The notes beneath the pieces are model-generated. The model did no database searches and was not told the DNA's origin. It saw only the letters and a program-made list of their open reading frames with translations. Both the position numbers and the translations under genes were made by a program. A DNA stretch of 64,000 bases. Origin: Actinomadura viridilutea (GTDB lineage Bacteria > Actinomycetota > Actinomycetes > Streptosporangiales > Streptosporangiaceae). Of the stretch, positions 54,593 to 63,800 are shown in pieces (the first letter of the stretch is position 1; every line of letters begins with the position of its first letter). Location: NCBI GenBank assembly GCA_003001795.1, contig PVNI01000001.1, forward strand, positions 124,001-188,000, in the 5' to 3' direction.

Positions 54593-56716
54593 ATGGCGAT
54601 CGGACTGACCGAGGAGCACGAACGGCTCGCGGAGAGCGTCCGCGGGGTCGTCGGACGGCACCTTTCGTCCCAGGCGGTGCGGAACGCCGACGACAGCGGG
54701 CTGCGCGCGGCCCTGGCGGCGCAGGGCCTGCCGGGCCTGCACCTTCCCGAACGGTACGGCGGCCAGGGCTTCGGCCTGCTGGAACAGGCCGTGGCGCTGG
54801 AGGAGCTGGGCCGGGCGCTGGCGCCCGGCGCGTACCTGCCGACCGTGCTGGCGTCCGCCGTCATCGACGCGGCCGGCTCCGAGAAGCTCAAGGACGCGCT
54901 GCTGCCGGGACTGGCGGACGGCTCGCTCGCCGGCTGCGTGGCGCTGGGCGGGCTCGGCCGGCCGGCGCTGGGCGCGGCGGCCGCCGACGTGCTCGTCGTG
55001 CCGGCGGGCGACCGGTGGGCCGTCCTCGACCGCGACCAGGTCGAGGTGCGGGAAACGGAGTGCCTGGACCTGACGCGTCCGGTCGCGGAGGTCGCGGCCG
55101 CCGCCGGGCTCGCCGACGTCCCGGACGACCGCCTGCTCGCCCCCGGCGTGGACGTGCACGCCATCGCCGTCGTGCTGCTGGGCGCCGAGGCGTGCGGCGT
55201 CGCGGGCCGCGCGCTCGACGACGCCGTCGCCTACGCCAAGACCCGCGAGCAGTTCGGCCGCCCCATCGGGCGGTTCCAGGCCGTCAAGCACCGCTGCGCC
55301 CGGATGCTCATCGCCGTCGAACGCGCCCGGGCCGCCGTGTGGGACGCCGCCCGCGCGCTGGCCGGCGCCGACGCGCCCGAGCAGCGCGGCTACGCGGTGG
55401 GCGTCGCCGACGCGCTGGCCGCCGACGCCGCCGTGACGTGCGCCGAAGGCAACATCCAGGTGCACGGCGGCATCGGCTACACCTTCGAGCACGACGCGCA
55501 CCTCATCTACCGGCGGGCGCTGACGCTGCGCGCGCTGCTCGGGCGGGCGAGCGCGGCGCGGGCGCGGGTCGCGGAGCTGGCGGTCGCGGGCGTGCGCCGC
55601 CCGGTCGACGTGGACCTGCCCGAGGAGGAGGCCGAACGGGTGCGCGCGCAGGTCCGGCCGCGGATCGCCGAGATGGCGGCGATGGACGAGAAGGCCCAGC
55701 GCGCGGCGATGGCCGAGGGCGGCTGGGTCGTCCCGCACCTGCCCCGGCCGTGGGGCCGCGACGCCGGTCCGGTGGAGCAGCTCGTCATCCGGCAGGAGCT
55801 GAAGGCGGCGGGCGTCCGGCCGGTCCCGCTGATAATCGCGGCGTGGGTGGTGCCGTCCCTGGTCCAGTACGGCACGCCCGAGCAGCAGGAGCGGTTCCTG
55901 CCGCCGACGCTGCGCGGGGAGATCGTCTGGTGCCAGCTGTTCAGCGAGCCGGGCGCCGGGTCGGACCTGGCCGGACTGTCCACGCGCGCCGAGAAGGCGG
56001 AGGGCGGCTGGCGGATCACCGGGCAGAAGGTGTGGACGTCGCTCGCCCGGGACGCGCAGTGGGGCATCTGCCTGGCGCGCAGCCACCCCGACCGTCCCAA
56101 GCACCAGGGCCTCACCTACTTCCTGGTGGACATGGCCTCCGACGGCATCGACATCCGCCCGCTGCGCGAATGCACCGGTGACGCCGTCTTCAACGAGGTG
56201 TTCCTGGACGGGGTGTTCGTGCCCGACGAGCTGGTCGTGGGCGAGCCGGGGGAGGGCTGGCGGGTCGCCCGCACCACCCTGGCCAACGAACGGGTCGGGC
56301 TGACCACCACCTTCCAGCTCGGCGGCGACCTGCCCGGGCTGGTGCAGTTGGCGCGCGAGCTGGGCGTGGCCGACGACCCCGTGGTGCGGGACGCGCTCGG
56401 GGACCTCGCCTGCGACGAGCACGCGTTCGCGCTGCTCGGCCTGCGCGCCACCCTCAAGCAGATCTCGGGGACCGACCCGGGCGCGACGGCCAACGTCCGG
56501 AAGCTGGTGGCGATGGAGCACGGCCAGCGCGTCACCGAGTACGGGTTCACGCTGCTGGGCGACGAGGGCGCCCTGACCGGCGGCTGGAAGTCCGACCTGC
56601 GGCGCCGCTGGACCCGCCACCTGCTGGCGTCCCGCGCGATGACCATCGGCGGCGGGACGACCGAGGTGAACCTGAACGTCATCGGCGAACGCATCCTCGG
56701 CCTTCCCCGCGACTGA
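54593..56716 (+). CDS. double-domain acyl-CoA dehydrogenase (FadE34-like)
   Basis: A 707-residue protein made of two acyl-CoA dehydrogenase folds in tandem. The first spans residues 1-325 (LTEEHERLAESVRGVVGRHL, YAKTREQFGRPIGRFQAVKH, IQVHGGIGYTFEHD). The second runs from about 345 to the end, with the flavin segment CQLFSEPGAGSDLAGL and MTIGGGTTEVNLNVIGERIL. The length and order match mycobacterial FadE34, whose fused halves do the work of an alpha2beta2 dehydrogenase on bulky steroid side-chain CoA thioesters. By analogy this enzyme may handle sterol or polyketide-like CoA esters. It has a clear ribosome site (GAGGAGAGGGG), and TAGGCT about 30 bases upstream may be its -10. No other sterol gene is in the window. 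Confidence 0.88.
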   Translation: MAIGLTEEHERLAESVRGVVGRHLSSQAVRNADDSGLRAALAAQGLPGLHLPERYGGQGFGLLEQAVALEELGRALAPGAYLPTVLASAVIDAAGSEKLKDALLPGLADGSLAGCVALGGLGRPALGAAAADVLVVPAGDRWAVLDRDQVEVRETECLDLTRPVAEVAAAAGLADVPDDRLLAPGVDVHAIAVVLLGAEACGVAGRALDDAVAYAKTREQFGRPIGRFQAVKHRCARMLIAVERARAAVWDAARALAGADAPEQRGYAVGVADALAADAAVTCAEGNIQVHGGIGYTFEHDAHLIYRRALTLRALLGRASAARARVAELAVAGVRRPVDVDLPEEEAERVRAQVRPRIAEMAAMDEKAQRAAMAEGGWVVPHLPRPWGRDAGPVEQLVIRQELKAAGVRPVPLIIAAWVVPSLVQYGTPEQQERFLPPTLRGEIVWCQLFSEPGAGSDLAGLSTRAEKAEGGWRITGQKVWTSLARDAQWGICLARSHPDRPKHQGLTYFLVDMASDGIDIRPLRECTGDAVFNEVFLDGVFVPDELVVGEPGEGWRVARTTLANERVGLTTTFQLGGDLPGLVQLARELGVADDPVVRDALGDLACDEHAFALLGLRATLKQISGTDPGATANVRKLVAMEHGQRVTEYGFTLLGDEGALTGGWKSDLRRRWTRHLLASRAMTIGGGTTEVNLNVIGERILGLPRD

Positions 56717-56719
56717 GCG

Positions 56720-58420
56720 ATGGCGACGGCCTGGCGCGCGGGGTGGCCGGTTCCCGCGGCGACCGGACTGGCGCTGGGGCTGCTGGCGCTGGGGCCGGGG
56801 CTCGCGCCCGGGTTCGTCCTGTCGTACGACATGGTGTTCGTGCCGGACCCGGCGTTCACGGCCGTGACGTTCGGCGCGGTCGGGACGGTGCCCCGGCACG
56901 TCCCCAGCGACGCGTTCGCGGCGGCGCTCGCCGCGGTGCTGCCGGACGACGCGGCGCAGAAGCTCATCCTGCTCGCCGTCTTCGTGATGGCGTGCACGTC
57001 GGCGGCCTCGCTCGTCCCCTCGCGGCGGACGCTGCCGCGGCTGGCGGCCGGGGTGTGCTACGCCTGGAACCCGTTCGTGGCCGAGCGGCTGCTGTTGGGG
57101 CAGTGGGCGCTGCTGCTGGGCTACGCGGCGCTGCCGTGGGTGGTGGCGGCCGCCGCGGACGCCGACGCCCGGGGCGGCGGGCGCCGTCTCGTCCGCGCGC
57201 TGCTGCCCGCGGCGGTCGGCGGATTCGCCGCGCTGACCGTGTCCGGCGTCACCGCGTTGACCGTGGCGGCGGTGCGGGGGCGCGCGGCGGCGGTGCGACG
57301 GGTCGCCGCGGCGCTGGCCGTGCTGAGCCTTCCGTGGCTCGTTCCGGGGCTGCTCCGTTCCGGGGGCGTGCCCGGGGACGGCGGTGCGGTCGAGGCGTTC
57401 GCCGCGCGCGCGGACACGCCGTTCGGGACGCTGGGCAGCCTGCTGCTCCTGGGCGGGGTGTGGAACGGCGAAACCGTGCCGACCGCCTATGGGAACGCCA
57501 TCACGGCGGGACTGTGGCTGGCCGTCGTCCTCGCGGCGTTGTTCGCCTACGGGCGGTGGTGCGCGGACGGTCCATGGAAACGCGGTCTGGCGGGGGCGGC
57601 GGCCGTAGGGTTCGCGGTGGCGGCTCTAGGGGCCGTCGCGGCGCCCGTGCTGCGCGGGCTGATCGGACTGTGGTCCGGGTTCGCCGTGTTCCGGGACGGG
57701 CAGCAGTTCGTCGCCCCCTTGGCCGTTGTCGTCGCCGTGGGGCTGGGCGTGGCCGCCGACCGTGCCGCGCAGGCGCGCCTGGGGATGGTCACCGCGGGTG
57801 CGGTGCTCGCCCCCTTGGTGCTTCTGCCGTCGCTGGCATGGGGGGCCGCCGGGCAGTTGCGCGCCGTCCACTATCCGGCCGACTGGAAACGCGCCCGCGA
57901 CATCGTGCACGCCGACGACGCCGCCGGGGCGGTTCTGCTGCTGCCCTGGGCCGCCTACCGCAGCCCGGAGTGGAACCACGGGCGCCGCGTCCTCGACCCG
58001 CTGCCCCGCTACCTGCACCGCAGGGTCATCATGAACGACGCGGTGACCGTGGACGGCACCACCGTCGCGCCCGAGGACCCGCGCGCCGTCCGCCTCGACG
58101 CGCTGGTCAGATCGGGGGCGACGCTGACGCAGGCGCTGCGCCGCGAAGGCGTCCGCTACGTCGCCGTCGACGACCCGGCGAACGCGGGCGCCGACGCGGC
58201 CAGGCGGTTGGCCGGGGCCGAGACCGTGCTCGAAGGCCGCGACCTCGTCCTCTACCGCATCCAGGGGGCGGCGCAGGTGCGCGACGAACGGGTGCCGCCG
58301 GCGGCCGTCGTCGTCGCCTGGCTCATCACGAGTGTGGCGATTGTCTGGTCATGTCTGGGCTCACGCATTACTCTGGGCACCCCGCTACTCGCCCGTAACC
58401 TCCGGCGAAGGGTCGACTGA
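56720..58420 (+). CDS. polytopic membrane protein of the envelope glycosylation cluster
   Basis: A 566-residue membrane protein with about ten hydrophobic segments and a soluble C-terminal part of about 150 residues before a last helix. The early loop LSYDMVFVPDPAFTAV has an acidic residue after the first helix, as in GT-C glycosyltransferases, and FRDGQQFVAPLAVVVA precedes the soluble part. Its overall plan recalls AftD and related lipid-linked sugar transferases, but I cannot assign it to a named family. It follows the acyl-CoA dehydrogenase by three bases and shares one base with the start of the next gene, so it belongs to the glycosylation run that ends with the AftD-like protein. Confidence 0.7.
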   Translation: MATAWRAGWPVPAATGLALGLLALGPGLAPGFVLSYDMVFVPDPAFTAVTFGAVGTVPRHVPSDAFAAALAAVLPDDAAQKLILLAVFVMACTSAASLVPSRRTLPRLAAGVCYAWNPFVAERLLLGQWALLLGYAALPWVVAAAADADARGGGRRLVRALLPAAVGGFAALTVSGVTALTVAAVRGRAAAVRRVAAALAVLSLPWLVPGLLRSGGVPGDGGAVEAFAARADTPFGTLGSLLLLGGVWNGETVPTAYGNAITAGLWLAVVLAALFAYGRWCADGPWKRGLAGAAAVGFAVAALGAVAAPVLRGLIGLWSGFAVFRDGQQFVAPLAVVVAVGLGVAADRAAQARLGMVTAGAVLAPLVLLPSLAWGAAGQLRAVHYPADWKRARDIVHADDAAGAVLLLPWAAYRSPEWNHGRRVLDPLPRYLHRRVIMNDAVTVDGTTVAPEDPRAVRLDALVRSGATLTQALRREGVRYVAVDDPANAGADAARRLAGAETVLEGRDLVLYRIQGAAQVRDERVPPAAVVVAWLITSVAIVWSCLGSRITLGTPLLARNLRRRVD

Positions 58421-58551
58421 TGCGCATCGCGATCTCCGCTCTGGTCGGCGTTCTGCTCGCAGCCGCTGCATCCTTCGGCGCGGTGCAGCTGGCCAACGCG
58501 TCGCAGCAGGACCCGGTCATCAAGCCGCTCTACAACTACGGCTCCCGCTGA
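58420..58551 (+). CDS. DUF2613-like small membrane protein
   Basis: A 43-residue peptide: a basic start, one hydrophobic helix (ISALVGVLLAAAASFGAVQL) and the tail NYGSR, the ending I recognise from DUF2613 proteins of actinobacteria. It starts on the last base of the upstream stop codon (TGATG), so it is translationally coupled to the polytopic protein. The same kind of peptide occurs next to aftD-type genes in other actinobacteria. A subunit or stabiliser role is an inference. Confidence 0.7.
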   Translation: MRIAISALVGVLLAAAASFGAVQLANASQQDPVIKPLYNYGSR

Positions 58552-58590
58552 CCGCGGCGCGACGTCCGCACTCGCCCTCTGGAGGGGCCC

Positions 58591-59409
58591 ATGGCCGTCC
58601 CCACCCCGGGTCCCGCCGCCCTGGAGATCGTCGTTCCGGCCTACAACGAGGCCGAGCGGCTCCCGGCGGGACTGGCGCGGCTGTGCGCCGAGCTGGCCGC
58701 CCTGCCCTGCGCCGCGCGCGTGCTCGTCGTCGACAACGCCAGCACCGACGCCACACCGGAGATCGTGCGCGGCTGGGACGGGCCCGTCCCGGTGCGGCTG
58801 CTGTCGTGCGAGCGGCGCGGCAAGGGCGCGGCCGTCCGCACCGGGATCCTCGCCACGCGCGCGCCGTACGTGGGCTTCTGCGACGCCGACATGGCCACCG
58901 AGCTGTCGGCGCTGCGGCGCGTCCTGGCGCTGCTGAACGCGGGACGCCCGGTCGTGGTGGGCTCGCGGCGGCACCCGGAGTCGGTCGTGGACGGGTACGC
59001 CCGGCCGCTGCGCCGCCTGGGCGCCGTCACGTTCAACCGGCTCGTCCGCGATCTGGCGGACGGCGTGGCCGACACCCAGTGCGGGTTCAAGTTCTTCGCC
59101 GGTCCGCTGGCGCGCGCGGCGGCGGCCGACCTGCGCACGACCGGCTTCGCGTTCGACGTGGAGCTGCTCGCGCACTGCGTGCGGCGCGGCGCGACCGTCA
59201 CCGACATTCCCGTGGTGTGGCACGACCGTCCGGGCAGCACGTTCTCGGTGCGCCGCCACTCGCTGGAATGCCTGCGCGATCTCATCCGGATCCGGGCGGA
59301 GCTGGCGGCGCTGTCCCGGCGCGACCGCGTCCGGCTGCCGGTGCCGGTTCCCGTGGCGCGGGCGGACGGCGCGCCGGTGCCCACCGCCCCGGGCGCCGGG
59401 CAGAGGTGA
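58591..59409 (+). CDS. glycosyltransferase family 2, polyprenyl-phosphate sugar synthase type
   Basis: A 272-residue GT-A glycosyltransferase. LEIVVPAYNEAERLPAGL is the nucleotide-binding start, VDNASTDAT and KGAAVRTGILAT follow, and FCDADMAT holds the DxD-type metal site. The later QCGFKFFAG and HDRPGSTFSVRRHSLE match the dolichyl-phosphate beta-glucosyltransferase branch (DPG/DPM synthase like). It probably loads a sugar onto a polyprenyl phosphate on the inner face of the membrane, giving the donor for GT-C enzymes such as the AftD-like protein. There is no transmembrane segment. GGAGGGG precedes the ATG. Its last codons overlap a possible GTG start of the next gene. Confidence 0.85.
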   Translation: MAVPTPGPAALEIVVPAYNEAERLPAGLARLCAELAALPCAARVLVVDNASTDATPEIVRGWDGPVPVRLLSCERRGKGAAVRTGILATRAPYVGFCDADMATELSALRRVLALLNAGRPVVVGSRRHPESVVDGYARPLRRLGAVTFNRLVRDLADGVADTQCGFKFFAGPLARAAAADLRTTGFAFDVELLAHCVRRGATVTDIPVVWHDRPGSTFSVRRHSLECLRDLIRIRAELAALSRRDRVRLPVPVPVARADGAPVPTAPGAGQR

Positions 59410-59438
59410 AGCCGGCAGGAGAACAGGGCGGGGGACAG

Positions 59439-60803
59439 GTGAGCGTGCACCTTGCCGGTGGGACGGTCGACGGGCTGCGGGTGGCGGTCGTCAACTGGCG
59501 TGATCCCTGGCATCCGGCGGCGGGCGGCGCCGAGCGGTACGCCTGGGAGCTGGCACGCAGGCTCGCGGCGCGCGGCGCGCGCGTCCGCTACGTCACGTGC
59601 CGGGCACCGCGGCGCGGCGGGGACGGACGCCGCGGGGAGCGCGGTCGGAAGCGGGTCGACGGAGTGCGCTTCGCGCGGATGGGCGGGCGCTTCACCGTCT
59701 ATCCGCTGGTGCTCGCCTGGATGGCGGCGCGGCTGCGGCCCTTCGACGTGGTGATCGACTGCCAGAACGGCATCCCGTTCTTCACTCCGTTGGCGCTGCC
59801 GCGCCGGGTGCCGGTGTTCTGCGTGGTGCACCACGTGCACGACGCGCAGTTCGGCTTGTACTTCCCGGCATGGTTGGCGCGGCTCGGCCGTTTTCTCGAG
59901 GGGCCCGTCAGCCGGTGGGTGTACCGCAGGCACGCGTTCGTGGTGGTGTCGCCGTCCACCTTGCGTGCGGTGCGGGACCGGCTGGGCTGGGACGGCCCGA
60001 CGTATGTCGTCCCCAACGGCGCGGTCACGCCCGCGCCCACACAGGTGGACGGGCTGCCCGAACGCGGCGACCCGGAACTGGTGTGCGTGACGCGTCTCGT
60101 CCCGCACAAACGCACGCGTCGCCTGCTGGATCTGGCCGAAGGGCTGGTCGCGAGGTATCCGGGCATGCGCGTGAACATCGTCGGGGACGGGCCGGAGCGC
60201 GCCGCCCTCGCCGCTGAGGTCGCCAGCCGCGGCCTGGGCGACACAGTGACGCTGCACGGCTACGTCTCAGAAGACGTGAAGACGGCCCTGGTGGCGCGCG
60301 CCGACCTGCACCTGAGCGCGTCCCAAGGCGAAGGGTGGGGGCTCAGCGTCATCGAGGCGGCGGCGCACGGGGTGCCCACGGTCGCCTACGACGTGGATGG
60401 TCTGCGTGACGCGGTGCGCGACGGCGTGACCGGTTGGCTCGCCGCCCCCGACGAGCCTCTAACAGACACCGTGGAACGTGCCCTCAAGGAGCTGGACGAC
60501 CCATTGCGGCGGGAGCAGGTCGCGGACGCGTGCCGCCAATGGGCGAGCGCATTCGATTGGGAACGCACCACCGACCGCATGGCCCGCCTCCTCACCGCAG
60601 CCGTTCATAGGGGGACGGCTGCCACGAAAGACAAGCGAGCGCTGGTCGTCGACCTGGGGGACGGTTCGCTCCAGGTCGTGGAGGGGCCGGTCCGCGACCT
60701 GCTCCTGGGCGGCGACACCGCGGTACAGGTGCTGCGAACGGCGACGCCGCTGGAGCGTCTTCTCGGCCACCCGCTCCCCGAACCTGAGGACGGCAGTCCC
60801 TGA
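59439..60803 (+). CDS. glycosyltransferase family 4
   Basis: A 454-residue GT-B glycosyltransferase. The N-terminal acceptor domain starts LRVAVVNWRDPWHPAAGGAE, a typical GT4 beginning; the C-terminal donor domain has LVCVTRLVPHKRTRRLLDLA, VNIVGDGPERAAL and the catalytic-loop segment SASQGEGWGLSVIEAAAHGV, whose Glu residues hold the donor. A tail of about 60 residues follows the fold (RALVVDLGDGSLQVVEG) and is unusual; its role is unknown. The GTG at 59439 is used because of GGGGGAC just upstream; a GTG at 59406 that overlaps the previous stop (GTGA) is an equal alternative. It acts with the GT2 in the same cluster. Confidence 0.85.
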   Translation: MSVHLAGGTVDGLRVAVVNWRDPWHPAAGGAERYAWELARRLAARGARVRYVTCRAPRRGGDGRRGERGRKRVDGVRFARMGGRFTVYPLVLAWMAARLRPFDVVIDCQNGIPFFTPLALPRRVPVFCVVHHVHDAQFGLYFPAWLARLGRFLEGPVSRWVYRRHAFVVVSPSTLRAVRDRLGWDGPTYVVPNGAVTPAPTQVDGLPERGDPELVCVTRLVPHKRTRRLLDLAEGLVARYPGMRVNIVGDGPERAALAAEVASRGLGDTVTLHGYVSEDVKTALVARADLHLSASQGEGWGLSVIEAAAHGVPTVAYDVDGLRDAVRDGVTGWLAAPDEPLTDTVERALKELDDPLRREQVADACRQWASAFDWERTTDRMARLLTAAVHRGTAATKDKRALVVDLGDGSLQVVEGPVRDLLLGGDTAVQVLRTATPLERLLGHPLPEPEDGSP

Positions 60804-60856
60804 CGGTGCCGCCGCAGGCGAAGATGTGGGGGACCGGCGAGGACGAAAGGGGCGAG

Positions 60857-63800
60857 ATGGCCACGGGAGAGGCGGACGCGTCTCCCGCCGTCCTGCCGTC
60901 GGCCGCCGAGCCGGACGAGCGCGACGCGGCGGCGCGGCTGCGGGACCGGCTGCGGGCCGCGGTGTGCTGCCTGGCCCTGACCGCGCTGGCGTTCTGCACC
61001 CGCCCCGGCATGATCCTGGCCGACACCAAGATCGACATGCCGGTCGATCCGCTCGGCTTCCTCGGCCGGTCGCTGCACCTGTGGGACCCCGAGCAGTTCG
61101 GCCAGCTGCAGAACCAGGCCGTCGGCTACCTGTTCCCGATGGGGCCGTTCTACGCGCTCGGCGACCTGGCCGGCATGCCCGCCTGGATCACCCAGCGGTG
61201 GTGGCTGTCGCTGCTGATGTGCCTGGCGTTCCTCGGGGTCCGCAAGCTGGCCGCGCGGCTCGGCGTCGGCACCCCGGCGAGCCGCCTGACGGCCGGGATG
61301 GCGTACGCGCTGGCGCCCGGCGCGCTGGCGGCGCTGGGGCAGCTGTCGTCGGAGTACATGCCGGTGGCGATGCTGCCGTGGATCGTCCTGCCGCTGGTCC
61401 GCGCGGTGGAGGGCGGCGGCCGGATCCGGGCGGCGGCCCGGTCGGGGTTCGCCGTCGCCTGCTGCGGCGGCATCAACGCGACCGCGACCGTCGCCGTGCT
61501 GGTCGTCCCCGTCCTCTACCTGCTGACCCGGCCGCGCCGGGCGCCCCGCTGGCGCGTCCTGGGCTGGTGGTCGGCGGCGGTGGCGGCGGCGACCGCGTGG
61601 TGGCTGGTGCCGCTGCTGCTCACCGGCACCTACGGGTTCTCCTGGCTCACCTACACGGAGAAGGCCGCCACCACCACCGGGCCGACCGGGCTGGTCAACG
61701 TGCTGCGCGGCGCGGAGCGCTGGATCGGCTACCTGGTCGTGGACGGCACGGTCTGGTGGCCCCTCGGCAACGCGCTGTCGCTGCACGCGGTTCCGGTGAT
61801 CTGCACGGGCGTCGTCGCGGCGCTGGGCCTGGCCGGGCTGCTCGGCCGCCTGCTGCCCGAACGCGCCTTCCTGCTGGTCACGCTGCTGTGCGGACTGGCG
61901 ATCATCACCGCCGGCCACGGCGGCGACCTGCCCGGCCCGTTCGCCGCGCAGATCCGCGACCTGCTGGACGGGCCGCTGGCGCCCCTGCGCAACCTGCACA
62001 AGTTCGACGCGGTGGTGCGGCTGCCGCTGGCGCTGGGGCTGGCGCACCTGCCGGTCGCGGCGGCCCGGCCGCGGCGCGGCGCCGCGGCCCCGTCCGGGCT
62101 CCGGCCTCGCGCGCGGACGCTGCTCACCGCGCAGACGGCGGCGGTCGTGGCGCTGGGCGGCATCGGGGCGACGGCGGTCAGGCACGGGCTGTCCGGGCCG
62201 GGCGCGTTCCCGGAGGTGCCCAAGTACTGGCGCGAGGCGGCGGCCTGGCTCAACGCGCGGGCCGGGCAGCAGGGCGTGCTGGCGCTGCCGGGGGCGTCGT
62301 TCGGCGAGTACGTGTGGGGGCGGCCGATGGACGACATCGTCCAGCCGCTGCTGTCGGCGCGCTGGGGCGTCCGCCAGCTCGTCCCCGCGGGCTCCCCGGG
62401 TTACACGCGCGTACTGGACGCGGTCGACCAGCAGGTCAGGTCGGGGCAGGGCTCGCCGGGGCTGGCGCGTTTCCTGGCGCGGATGGGCGTGCGGTACGTC
62501 CTGGTGCGCAACGACCTGCGCCGCGAGACGCTGCGCGGCGCCTGGCCCGCGCGGGTCCGGCAGGCGCTCGACTCCTCGCCCGGGCTGCGCAAGGTCGCCT
62601 CCTTCGGCCCCCCGGTCGGCGGCGACGCCGTCGACGACGCCGTCTCGGCCCGCGACCAGCGCGTCCCGCCGCTGGAGGTGTACGAGGTGTCCGACGCCGA
62701 CGCCGCGGTCACGCTCGCCGACGCCGAGGCCCCGCCGCGCGTGTACGGCGGCCCCGAGTCGCTGCTGGCGATGGCGGACGGCGGAGTGCTGCCGGACCGT
62801 CCCGTCCTGCTCGACGACGACGCGCCCGACCTGTACGGGCCCGGCGTGGTCGGCGACTCGCCGCGGCTGCTGCGCCGCAACTTCGGCGAGCTGCACCAGA
62901 CCTCGCAGACCCTCACCGCCGCCGAACGCGGCGCGGCGTCCGACGTGCTGGACGACGACTGGACGCGGTACGCGACGGCGGCGGCCTACACCGGCATCCG
63001 CAACGTCACGGCGTCGTCGTCGGCCGCCGACGAGGACGCGGTGCCGCAGCTGCACACCCCGTCCGCCGCCCCGTACGCCGCCGTCGACGGCGACCCCGCC
63101 ACCGCCTGGCAGACCGGCGGCTGGCACGGCCCGGTGGGGCAGTGGCTCAAGGTCGAGTTCGAACGGCCGCGCGACATCGGCGTGCTGACCGCCGCGTTCG
63201 TCCGCGACGACAGGCTCGGACCCGCGGTGACGCGCGTCGCCGTGCAGACCGAGCGCGGCTCCGTCGAGCAGGCCGTCCGTCCCGAGAACACCCCGCAGCA
63301 GTTGCGCGTCCCGCCCGGCGCGACCCGGTGGGTGCGGGTGCGCATCACCGGCCTCGCCGCGCCGCCCGCGTTCCCGGCGCTGACCCGGGCGGGCGTGGCG
63401 GAGCTGTCCGTCGACGGCCTGGCCGTCGACCGCACCTACCGCCTTCCGGAGGTCCCGGCGTCGACGTACGTGCTGCGCCGCATCCCCGGGGGCGCGGCCG
63501 AGTGCATGAAGGGCGCCCAGCGCTGGGTGTGCTCCCCGGACCTCGGCGTCCGCGACGAGGAGGGCGGCGGCTTCGACCGCACGTTCACCGTCGGGGCGGC
63601 GCGGCGCGCCGGGCTGTCCGGCACGGCCGTGCTCGTCGACCGGCGTCTCATCCGGCGGCTCACGGCCCCGCGCCGCGGCCCCTGGGTCACCGCCGACTCG
63701 GTGATCTCCGACCATCCGGCGGCCCAGCCGCGGTCGGCGTTCGACGGCGACCCCGCCACCGCCTGGATCGCCGATCCGGACGACCCCGCCCCCGCCTACC

